Shown: piece by piece, positions 49,087-56,517 of the stretch | Position numbering within the stretch: position 1 is the first letter of the stretch | Layout of the letters: each line of letters starts with the position of its first letter | Assembly (NCBI GenBank): GCA_034432755.1 | Contig: DAOUBQ010000063.1 | Span: 1-64,000, forward strand | Direction: 5' to 3' | Source: UBA5195 sp034432755 | GTDB taxonomy: Bacteria; Chloroflexota; Anaerolineae; Anaerolineales; Villigracilaceae | DNA length: 64,000 bases | Notes under the pieces: generated by a model | The model's database searches: none | What the model was told of the DNA's origin: nothing | Seen by the model: the letters and a program-made list of their open reading frames with translations, nothing else | Made by a program: the position numbers and the translations under genes

Positions 49087-49102
49087 TGGCACGAATCTTG
49101 CA
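49087..49102 (+). promoter_or_regulatory. Sigma54 (-24/-12) promoter of the rpoN operon
   Basis: TGGCACGAATCTTGCA fits the consensus TGGCACG-N4-TTGCW exactly. Transcription would start near 49113, 35 bases before the rpoN ATG. A TATAAT at 49116-49121 could give basal sigma70 transcription, but its -35 is poor. Confidence 0.85.
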
Positions 49103-49147
49103 ACCGATTTAGATGTATAATAAAACTATCGGAAACGGTTATGCGCC

Positions 49148-50515
49148 ATGCTGCGACAAATCCAACGTCAAACCCAGCGTCCTCTCACCAGCGCGCACTT
49201 AATTCAAACCATGTCTTTGCTCCATTTGAGCGCGGATGAACTGCGCGAGTCGGTGGAGCGTGAACTTTCAGTCAATCCGGCGTTGGAACAGGTTGAGCCG
49301 CCTGCCTGCCCGGGTTGCGGGCGCAGCCTGGCCCGGCCAGGAACCTGCCCGATTTGCGCAGCGAAAAACGACGAGGTGATCGTCTTCACTTCCCCGTTAG
49401 AAATGATGGGGAGCGGGGCAAACGCCTCCACGCGTGACCCCTCCCAAGAAACCGACCGTGAGGATGTGCCAGAATCGCTCTCTCTGGCCGCCCACTTGCT
49501 GCGGCAAATTGGCCCCGAACTCACCCCTGCCGAACGCCCGATTGCGGCGCACCTGCTGACTGCGCTCGATGACGACGGCCTGCTGACCAGCGACCCGGCA
49601 GAAGTGGCCGCCTATTTTCACCTCCCCAGGCTGCAGGTCGAGCGCGTGCGAGAACTGATTCAGCGCGCTGAACCGTTTGGGTGCGCTTCCACCTCTCCGG
49701 GTGAATCCCTGCGCATCCAACTCCACATCATCAGAGAGAGCCGCGAAATTCCCCCGGCGGCAGAGGCCTGCCTGCTGCATTTCGACCTGCTGGCCCGCCG
49801 CCAGTGGAAAACTCTGGCCGAACAAACCGGCTTTGGGGAAGACGCGATAGGAGAAGCCGCCCGTTTTATTGGCGCGAACCTGAATCCCTACCCGGCGCGC
49901 GCCTATTGGGGCGGGGTTGACCCGCCGCAGCCAGTCTACCGTACCCCCGACGTGGTCATCCGCCTGAGCGGAGAGACGCTGGTGGTGGAGATTGCCCAGC
50001 CTTTCGCCGGGAGCCTGCGCGTCAACCCGCTCTTCCGGCAAGCGCTGCGTGAGGCCAGCCCCGAAAAACTGGAGGCCTGGCAAAACGACCTGGAACGCGC
50101 CCGCCTGCTGGTGAAATGCGCCGCCCAGCGCGCCGGGGCATTGGAAGAGATAATGACCCGGCTGGCGCGAACCCAGCGCGAATTCATCCTGCAAGGCGAA
50201 TCGAAACTACGCCCGCTGACCCGCACCGCCCTGGCGCAGCAACTGGGACTGCACGAATCGACCATTTCGCGCGCTGTATCAGGCAAGAGCGTCCAACTGC
50301 CAAACGGACGAATCGTGCCGCTTTCGATGTTCTTCGAGAAACACCTGAACGTCCGCGCCACGCTGCGGGAACTGGTTTGCCGTGAAAGCCGCCCCCTGAC
50401 CGATGACGAACTGGCCGAATCATTGCGCCGGGCCGGCTTTGTTGTTGCGCGGCGCACGGTCTCCAAATATCGTGCAATGGAAGGAATTTTGCCCGCGCAT
50501 CTGCGCCGGCGGTAA
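49148..50515 (+). CDS. rpoN: RNA polymerase sigma54 factor RpoN with zinc-ribbon-like insert
   Basis: A 455-residue sigma54. The Gln/Leu-rich activator region I covers about 1-50 (HLIQTMSLLHLSADELRESV...NPALEQ). An unusual insert with CPGC and CPIC (Cys 54, 57, 67, 70) follows. The core-binding domain (about 95-340) has LAAHLLRQIGPEL and ALREASPEKLEAWQNDLERA, and the DNA-binding part has LHESTISRAVSGKSVQLPNG (HTH for the -12 region) and the RpoN box ARRTVSKYR (about 439-447). It is first in an operon with a kinase and a sigma54 activator, and begins 46 bases after a sigma54 promoter. Confidence 0.97.
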   Translation: MLRQIQRQTQRPLTSAHLIQTMSLLHLSADELRESVERELSVNPALEQVEPPACPGCGRSLARPGTCPICAAKNDEVIVFTSPLEMMGSGANASTRDPSQETDREDVPESLSLAAHLLRQIGPELTPAERPIAAHLLTALDDDGLLTSDPAEVAAYFHLPRLQVERVRELIQRAEPFGCASTSPGESLRIQLHIIRESREIPPAAEACLLHFDLLARRQWKTLAEQTGFGEDAIGEAARFIGANLNPYPARAYWGGVDPPQPVYRTPDVVIRLSGETLVVEIAQPFAGSLRVNPLFRQALREASPEKLEAWQNDLERARLLVKCAAQRAGALEEIMTRLARTQREFILQGESKLRPLTRTALAQQLGLHESTISRAVSGKSVQLPNGRIVPLSMFFEKHLNVRATLRELVCRESRPLTDDELAESLRRAGFVVARRTVSKYRAMEGILPAHLRRR

Positions 50516-50522
50516 ATATTTT

Positions 50523-52487
50523 ATGGGAACGCAGCCGCTCACCCCTCAACCCTTAACGTATTTGCCCGCCTGGCAGGGGCCGCTGCCCGGTATTGGCGAA
50601 TTTAGTGCCTTGCTGAACACCATGCCCGACGCGGCAATCGTACTGGACCGCTCCAGCCGCCAGGTGGTCTTTGGAAACCAGGGCTTCTTCGAACTGTCAG
50701 GATTTGACCCGCTCAGCCCGAAGCCGCTCTCCATTGATGCACTCTTGCCCGATTTTGGCGAGGGTTGGTCGTCGGGAGAAGAGCATGAGACGGAAATCCA
50801 TTTCCTGGCAGGACGAAAAATGGCTGTCTGGACGAGCGTCACCTGGCTCGATAATCTCGGTCATTGGCTGCTGCTGCGAATCGTGCCACTCAACGTATAC
50901 CAATGGCGCGGAATGCAGAGCCGCCGCGCGCAGGATTTGCTGGACTACATGGAAGATCTGGCCCAAATCAACGCCCAACCCGACCTGGATGCCGCCCTGG
51001 AACTGGTGCTGCGAGTCGGCACGCGCATGTTGGCAGCTCAAGGGTTGTGCGTTTACCGCACCAACATTCAAGAACGCAGCCTGGCGCTGGTCAAGACGCG
51101 CGGGGAACTGCTGGCCGCCCTGCCAGACATCCTTCCGTTGGACGAACCGGCAGCGGTCTATGCGCCCGCCTTGTGGCTTAAGAACCAGCGGGCAGCAACG
51201 AACATCCAGCAGGCGGCGCGTGGGCTAGGGCTGGATTCGCTCGTCTCAGTGCCAATCGAAATGAACGGCAATCGCTTGGGGCTGCTGGCAGCAGCCAACC
51301 TGCCTCCACAAAACGCGCGCCAAATGATTGAAAACCTGGAACTTCTGGCGGCATACATCGCCTCGGCGCTCAACCACTACATCACCCTCACCAACCTGCG
51401 CCGCACTCTTTGGGAACACAGCCGGGCGTTGGCAACCCGCGATGCGATAGCGGCCAATTCGCTCGAAGGAATCATCCTGCTCAACCCGGCCTCACGCGTG
51501 GTAGACCTGAACCCGGCGGCAGAGTTGATGCTCGGTTATGCCACCCGCGAAGTCGTCGGCCAACGCATTGAAAACATCCTGGTCGGGGTAGATAACCTGC
51601 CCGCCGCCCTGCGGCTGGCCTACCAGGGCGTAGTCTCGCCCGACTTGGGCAATGTCAAACTGCACCGCCGCTCCGGGCAGGCCTTCTCGGCCCATTTGCA
51701 GGTCTTCCCAGTGCAGGTCGGCGGGGAACGTAGCAGCATCGTCTTGCTCATTCGCGATATCAGCGAAGGCGAGGAAATCCGCACCCGCACGCAGCAACTC
51801 GAACAGCGCGCCCTGCTCGGCGAGGTGACGGCCATCTTTGCTCACGAAGTGCGTAACCCCATCAACAACATCAGCACCGGCCTTCAACTGATGGAGATGA
51901 ACCTGACACCCGATGACCCAAACCGCGACCTGGTGGAGCGCCTGCAAAACGACTGCAACCGCCTGACGCACCTGATGGAATCAGTGTTGGCTTTTGCCAA
52001 ACCGATGGAATACAAACTCATCCCCACCGATCTGGGCGACCTGCTACACAAGTTGATGGAACGCTGGCATCCGCGCATGTCGCGCCTAAACATTCAGCCA
52101 CATTTCCAGGTCGAAGAAGGGACTCCGCTAGCCCTGGCCGATAGCCGAGCGCTCGACCAGGTGTTCACCAACCTGGTCAGCAACGCCCTGACCGCCATGC
52201 AAGAAAAAGGCGGTACGCTGGCGATCAAGGTGGAGAAGGTTGAAGGAGCGGAGCACAGACCCTGGGTCAGCGTCAGCATTTCAGATACCGGCCCTGGCAT
52301 CCCACCGGAGGCCTGCGAGAAAGTGTTCGAGCCGTTTTATACCACCAATCCGCAAGGCACCGGGCTGGGGCTGGCCATCACCAAACGAATTGTGATTGCC
52401 CACAAGGGCAAAATCGAAGTCAACAGTTTCCCTGGCGGGACGATTTTCAACGTGTTGTTGCCCGCCATTGAAAGCGAGAGAACATGA
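50523..52487 (+). CDS. PAS-GAF-PAS histidine kinase (NtrB-like)
   Basis: A 654-residue cytoplasmic kinase with no membrane helices. PAS 1 (about 25-125), GAF (about 145-300), PAS 2 (about 320-425), HisKA with phospho-His in FAHEVRNPINNIS (about 439), and HATPase_c with DTGPGIPPE (about 589) and GTGLGLAITKRIV (about 612). It starts 7 bases after rpoN and overlaps the activator gene by 4 bases, so it almost certainly phosphorylates that protein. The PAS and GAF domains imply a small-molecule or redox signal inside the cell. Confidence 0.95.
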   Translation: MGTQPLTPQPLTYLPAWQGPLPGIGEFSALLNTMPDAAIVLDRSSRQVVFGNQGFFELSGFDPLSPKPLSIDALLPDFGEGWSSGEEHETEIHFLAGRKMAVWTSVTWLDNLGHWLLLRIVPLNVYQWRGMQSRRAQDLLDYMEDLAQINAQPDLDAALELVLRVGTRMLAAQGLCVYRTNIQERSLALVKTRGELLAALPDILPLDEPAAVYAPALWLKNQRAATNIQQAARGLGLDSLVSVPIEMNGNRLGLLAAANLPPQNARQMIENLELLAAYIASALNHYITLTNLRRTLWEHSRALATRDAIAANSLEGIILLNPASRVVDLNPAAELMLGYATREVVGQRIENILVGVDNLPAALRLAYQGVVSPDLGNVKLHRRSGQAFSAHLQVFPVQVGGERSSIVLLIRDISEGEEIRTRTQQLEQRALLGEVTAIFAHEVRNPINNISTGLQLMEMNLTPDDPNRDLVERLQNDCNRLTHLMESVLAFAKPMEYKLIPTDLGDLLHKLMERWHPRMSRLNIQPHFQVEEGTPLALADSRALDQVFTNLVSNALTAMQEKGGTLAIKVEKVEGAEHRPWVSVSISDTGPGIPPEACEKVFEPFYTTNPQGTGLGLAITKRIVIAHKGKIEVNSFPGGTIFNVLLPAIESERT

Positions 52488-53659
52488 GCGCCACCATTTT
52501 AGTCGTTGACGACGAAGAGAATGCCCGGCATATCATCACATCCTTCCTGGCCCCCAAAGGCTACGAGATGATTGGCGCGGCCACGCTGGCCGAGGCCCGC
52601 CAGCAGATTTCGCGTGGCACGGCGGATATCATCCTGCTAGATGTGCAACTGCCCGACGGATACGGCCCCTCACTGCTAGAGGAGACCTCGCGCCTGGCGT
52701 TGCGCCCGCCCATCATTCTGATTACCGCTTATGGTGATATTGATATGGCGGTGGACGCGATGAAAAACGGCGCGCACGATTTCTTGCAAAAACCCATCCA
52801 ACTGGCGCGGTTGGAGCAGTCTATCCTGCGGGCACAGGAAGTGGTGGCCATGCGGCGCGAACTGACCCACCTGCGCAGCACCCAGCGCCGCGCGGGGAGC
52901 GATTTCGTGACCGGTTCTAGCCCAAAGATGCAGTCGCTCTTTAGCCAGGCGCGGCGCGCCGCGCAGGCTTCGGTTTCGGTGTTGATTACTGGCGAGACGG
53001 GGACCGGCAAGGAGGTGCTGGCACATTTCATTCACACCAGCGGGCCGCGCGCCGAAAAGCCCTTCATCGCCGTCAACTGCGCCGCCATCCAAAGCACCAT
53101 GCTCGAGTCGGAATTGTTCGGCTACGAGGCCGGTGCTTTTACCGGGGCCGATAAGCGCAAACCCGGCCTGCTCGAAGTGGCCGATGGCGGCGTGCTGTTC
53201 CTCGATGAAATCTCCTCCATGCCGCTCGATATCCAGGCCAAGTTGCTGCGCGTCCTCGAAGAGCGCGCCTTTCGTCGGGTGGGCGGCACCAATCTGATTC
53301 GGGTGGATGTGCAGGTTCTGGCGGCCTCTAACCGCCCGCTGCCCAAACTTCTGGCTGATGGCTTATTCCGCGAGGATTTGTATTATCGCCTGAAAGTGGT
53401 CGATTTGCACATTCCGCCCCTACGCGAACACAAAGGCGACCTGCTGGAACTGGCCGGCTATTTCATGCGCCAGAACAATATGCGCATGGGATTTAACATC
53501 TCCGACATTACCCCCCGCGCGTTAGACGCATTGCGGGCCTACAACTGGCCGGGCAACATCCGCGAACTGCGCAATGCCATCGAACGCGCCATGCTATTTT
53601 GCGATGACCCGGTCATTGATATTGTCCATTTGCCAGCGGATGTGACGAGGAATCAGTGA
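52484..53659 (+). CDS. Sigma54-activator response regulator without DNA-binding domain
   Basis: A 391-residue NtrC-like protein. Receiver (about 1-120) has the acid pocket VDDEEN and phospho-Asp in IILLDVQLPDG (about 55). The AAA+ domain (about 145-385) has the Walker A GETGTGKE (about 170), the sigma54-contact loop GAFTGADKR (about 217) and Walker B VLFLDEI. The chain ends just after the last AAA+ helix (PGNIRELRNAIERAMLF...). The usual Fis-type helix-turn-helix (about 50-80 residues) is absent, and the DNA beyond the stop does not encode it in any frame. Confidence 0.93.
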   Translation: MSATILVVDDEENARHIITSFLAPKGYEMIGAATLAEARQQISRGTADIILLDVQLPDGYGPSLLEETSRLALRPPIILITAYGDIDMAVDAMKNGAHDFLQKPIQLARLEQSILRAQEVVAMRRELTHLRSTQRRAGSDFVTGSSPKMQSLFSQARRAAQASVSVLITGETGTGKEVLAHFIHTSGPRAEKPFIAVNCAAIQSTMLESELFGYEAGAFTGADKRKPGLLEVADGGVLFLDEISSMPLDIQAKLLRVLEERAFRRVGGTNLIRVDVQVLAASNRPLPKLLADGLFREDLYYRLKVVDLHIPPLREHKGDLLELAGYFMRQNNMRMGFNISDITPRALDALRAYNWPGNIRELRNAIERAMLFCDDPVIDIVHLPADVTRNQ

Positions 53660-53679
53660 ATCGAACGAGCCACCGCTTT

Positions 53680-53730
53680 CGCAGATTACACAACTTTTGG
53701 GTCGCATGTGCGCCGTCTGTGTAATCTGCG
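53680..53730. repeat. Inverted repeat of CGCAGATTACACA type
   Basis: CGCAGATTACACA (53680-53692) is repeated in reverse as TGTGTAATCTGCG (53718-53730) around a 25-base spacer. The phrase is typical of filler repeats in Chloroflexi intergenic DNA rather than a functional operator. Confidence 0.5.
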
Positions 53731-53755
53731 AGCGAATTTTCACCCGCTTCAGAGA

Positions 53756-53792
53756 AACGTCCCCAAGGTTGTGAACCTGGGGGACGTTTTTT
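53756..53792 (+). terminator. Intrinsic terminator of the rpoN operon
   Basis: AACGTCCCCAAGGTT and AACCTGGGGGACGTT (one G-U) pair around GTG, followed by TTTTTT. It may also end the convergent hom transcript, whose stop is 86 bases away. Confidence 0.9.
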
Positions 53793-53877
53793 GCCGTATC
53801 AAGACCCTATATAACGATTCTCGGCCTCAACACCTGTGCTTGCTGTGCGGCGCAAGTGTATGCCGCAAACGCACCAG

Positions 53878-54921
53878 CTACTTGACCATCGAATCGCCTG
53901 ATTTGATAGCATTGATGAAATCGGCCAGTAATCCGTAGGCGGTGGTGTGTGGGCCGGGGTCGTTTTCGATGAGGGTCAGGTTGCCCAGCACATCGGTTTG
54001 AAATTCGATGATGGAGGTGGTGCCTTCCACGCTCGCAAAAGGCGAGGCGAGCGGCACGAGTTCGGGCGCGACTTTGCCCCGGACGGTGTCCCCGGCCTTC
54101 TCCGCCGTGCAGATGAGTTTGTAGCGTTTGCCTTCGGCTTTGGCGGCGGCAATCATGGCTGGGGTGACATCGCGGATGCCGGTGCGCTCAATCTCTTGCG
54201 GCTTGAGGGGGATGTCCATCAGCACGGTGGCGAGCGCGGCAACTTTGATGGCCGCGTCCCAGCCGTCCACGTCGCCAGAGGGGTCGGTCTCGGCGATGCC
54301 AATTTGCTGGGCGTATTGCACTGCGCCGTCGAAACTGTCGCCGTTTTCCATGCGGGTCAGAATGAGATTGGTCGTGGAGTTGAGAATCGCCCGAAAAGCT
54401 TTCAACTGCGCCCCGGGCAGCGCACCGCGAAAGAGCGAGAAAATCGGCGCGCCGTCCATGACGGTGGACTCAAAGAAGAATTTCCGCCCCTGTTGGGCGG
54501 CCAGGGCCTTGAGTTCATGATAGGCGTGGACGACTGTGCCTTTGTTGGCGGTGGCGACGTGCATGCCCAACTCCAACGCGGCGCGGACGTGGTCAATGGC
54601 GGGCTGGCCGGTCTCGTAGTTGACCGGGGAATTCTCGAACAGCACGTCGGCTTCGGATTTGCGAATCATGTCGAGCGAGTCGCTCACCGACACTTTGCTG
54701 ACCAACCCCAGGCTGCGCCCGGTGCGAAACAAGTCGAGCGCGCCTTCGAGGTCAATTCCGCTGGGGTTGACGGCGAATCCGTGCCGCCCGGTGGCGATGC
54801 CGGTAACGCTGAAGGTGATGTTGTAACAGTCTTTGAGTTCGGCGCGTTTGCGCAGCAACAATTGTGCCAGAGCGCGGCCTACATTTCCAAAACCAAGCAG
54901 GGCGAGTTTGTAGTGGGTCAT
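53878..54921 (-). CDS. hom: Homoserine dehydrogenase
   Basis: A 347-residue NAD(P)-dependent enzyme that reduces aspartate semialdehyde to homoserine for methionine and threonine synthesis. GFGNVGRALAQLL (about 10-22) binds the cofactor. The catalytic domain has NKGTVVHAYHEL (about 126), NSTTNLILTRM (about 188) and GDVDGWDAAIKVAALA (about 218), including the conserved catalytic Lys region. A regulatory ACT domain is lacking, as in the short class of Hom. Its gene stands alone; repeat filler precedes it. Confidence 0.95.
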   Translation of the reverse strand: MTHYKLALLGFGNVGRALAQLLLRKRAELKDCYNITFSVTGIATGRHGFAVNPSGIDLEGALDLFRTGRSLGLVSKVSVSDSLDMIRKSEADVLFENSPVNYETGQPAIDHVRAALELGMHVATANKGTVVHAYHELKALAAQQGRKFFFESTVMDGAPIFSLFRGALPGAQLKAFRAILNSTTNLILTRMENGDSFDGAVQYAQQIGIAETDPSGDVDGWDAAIKVAALATVLMDIPLKPQEIERTGIRDVTPAMIAAAKAEGKRYKLICTAEKAGDTVRGKVAPELVPLASPFASVEGTTSIIEFQTDVLGNLTLIENDPGPHTTAYGLLADFINAIKSGDSMVK

Positions 54922-54934
54922 GGGGAAGGTCTCC

Positions 54935-55005
54935 AGTTATCCAGTGTTCCGGTTCTCCGGTTTTTCATCATTCATTCTTCCGCATTCATCATTCACAAAG
55001 GCGGG
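54935..55005. repeat. Degenerate tandem repeat filler
   Basis: Plus strand units of the type TCCAG/TTCCGG and ATTCATCATTC repeat imperfectly (TTATCCAGTGTTCCGG, then TCATCATTCATTC and ATTCATCATTCA). No coding signal is seen; it lies between hom and the SCO1664-type gene. Confidence 0.5.
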
Positions 55006-55045
55006 TCTCAATATGCAAAGTACGCTACTCGACCCTCGGCTGTTT

Positions 55046-55774
55046 TTACAGCGGCGGGTAGGGGTAGGCGCGGCGGTAGGCCGGGGGCTGGGGAAATTTG
55101 CCAGCGGTGAGTAGTGTTTCGGCGCGAACATCGAGCGCGGCAATTTCCTCGGGGGAGAGATAGGCCAGTAACGCGGTATGCAGGCTACAGTCTGGCCTGA
55201 GTTCGGCGCGGAGGTGTTCGAGCGCGGCCAGAAGCGCGGCCGGAATCGGTTCCCCGGCAAAGTCCCATATCACTGTCCGCAATTTGTCTTCCTCGTGGAA
55301 GCACAATCCGTGGTCAATGGCGTAGAGATGACGGGTGCCTTTTTGGATGATGACGTGGCTGCCTTTGCGGTCGGCGTTGTTGACGAGGTGGTCGAAGAGC
55401 GACACGGGGCGCAGGCGGTTTTTATCGGCCTCGCGGAAGTTGAAGTAGTGGTAATTGGGGTTGTATTCGATGTATTCCTGAAGGCTGCCGGGGCCATAGG
55501 GGCCATCCCGGCGCAGGATGGTGTAGGGAACGAGCGACCAGCCCAGGGTTTCGCTGACGAGGTAAGCCGCCACCTCGCGCCCGGCCAGGCTGTTTTCGGG
55601 GAAATCCCAAAGCGGGCGCTCGCCCTGGATGGGTTTGTATACGGCTTGCAGGGGTTCATCCTGATGGAGGACATCCACCAGGAAGGTGTAGTTTGATCCA
55701 AGCATAAACTGGCCCTTCAGTTCAAGCGGGGCCTGGGCAAAGGCGGGTTTCAAGTCTTCGGGGAGGGGAGACAT
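55046..55774 (-). CDS. SCO1664-family protein
   Basis: A 242-residue protein with a PI3/PI4-kinase-like fold, recognised by the family pattern VYKPIQGERPLWDFP (about 45-59), REVAAYLVSETLGWSLVPYT (about 66-85), GPYGPGSLQEYIEYNP (about 90-105), FDHLVNNADRKGSHV (about 126-140) and AIDHGLCFH (about 151-159). In Actinobacteria and Chloroflexi the gene is kept with a DUF3090 gene, as here, and often a histidine-phosphatase gene. It probably binds ATP or a phosphate ester; the substrate is unknown. Its stop lies 125 bases past the hom start. Confidence 0.88.
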   Translation of the reverse strand: MSPLPEDLKPAFAQAPLELKGQFMLGSNYTFLVDVLHQDEPLQAVYKPIQGERPLWDFPENSLAGREVAAYLVSETLGWSLVPYTILRRDGPYGPGSLQEYIEYNPNYHYFNFREADKNRLRPVSLFDHLVNNADRKGSHVIIQKGTRHLYAIDHGLCFHEEDKLRTVIWDFAGEPIPAALLAALEHLRAELRPDCSLHTALLAYLSPEEIAALDVRAETLLTAGKFPQPPAYRRAYPYPPL

Positions 55775-55863
55775 GGGTTGGGCGATACAGATAAATTAGG
55801 GAAAAAGGAAACAGGGTCTTCGTCTACGTTTCTACCTGTCTACTTATTATATACTTGCATCCA

Positions 55864-56391
55864 TCAATGCTTATGTCCATTTTTTTTGGGGCAAAAGTGC
55901 CCCTCTGGCTCCATGGGCTGCCCGCACTGCGGACAGATGGGACGCCCACGCTGAACAACTTCAGCCCCCCAGCGCGCCAAGGCGCGAGCCTGCGAGCGGC
56001 TGCACCAGAAGCGGATGACAGCAGCTTCCTCGGGGTCGTCACCTTCGGCCAGGATTTCGCGGGTGACGATGACCAGCAGGTCGCGGTCTTTGTCATAGCC
56101 CAGCCCAATTTCACCAGCCCGAAAGACCGGCTCAACCGGTGGGTTGATGCGCATTTGCGCCTCATAAAAATCGGCGGAGGCTGCGGTCAGGTCGGGATTC
56201 TGGCGGGTGAGTTGCGCCAGGAATTGTTCGATGCCAATCGAAAGGGATTGCAGTTGGATTTTTTCGATGATAACCGTCACGGTGCGTGCAGCCTGGAAGG
56301 CCTGGATATAAAAAACGCGCTGGCCGGGCAGGCCAATGGCGTCAGCAGTGATGTGGTCACAGGGGTCAACATCAATTTCAAAACGAGGCAT
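55864..56391 (-). CDS. DUF3090 family protein
   Basis: A 175-residue conserved protein: DHITADAIGLPGQRVFYIQ (about 12-30), VTVIIEKIQLQSLSIGI (about 38-54), IGLGYDKDRDLLVIVTREIL (about 95-114) and a C-terminal zinc-ribbon-like end (ICPQCGQPMEPEGHFCPKKN). The long insert with CPQC and CPKK marks this family. It precedes the SCO1664-type gene by 89 bases. Together they form the partly preserved cluster found near mycothiol genes in Actinobacteria (from memory); here no mycothiol gene is adjacent. TGGTATACT at about 56431-56423 (minus) is a good extended -10. Confidence 0.88.
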   Translation of the reverse strand: MPRFEIDVDPCDHITADAIGLPGQRVFYIQAFQAARTVTVIIEKIQLQSLSIGIEQFLAQLTRQNPDLTAASADFYEAQMRINPPVEPVFRAGEIGLGYDKDRDLLVIVTREILAEGDDPEEAAVIRFWCSRSQARALARWGAEVVQRGRPICPQCGQPMEPEGHFCPKKNGHKH

Positions 56392-56422
56392 AAAAGATGT
56401 CCTAACAATATTGTTGTGGAGG

Positions 56423-56431
56423 CGAGTATAC
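56423..56431 (-). promoter_or_regulatory. Extended -10 upstream of the DUF3090 gene
   Basis: Minus-strand TGG followed by TATACT, about 35 bases before the DUF3090 ATG. Confidence 0.45.
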
Positions 56432-56517
56432 CAGAAATTAAATTGTAAGTTCTGGTGGTTGTGCATTTGTGAAATCCCGTGCATAATCTCAATGTAAGGA
56501 TTGGGCTGCATCGAACA

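Noticed and set aside
53947..55110. Plus-strand frame of 387 codons opposite hom
   Set aside because: Antisense shadow of a clear homoserine dehydrogenase and of the following repeat filler.
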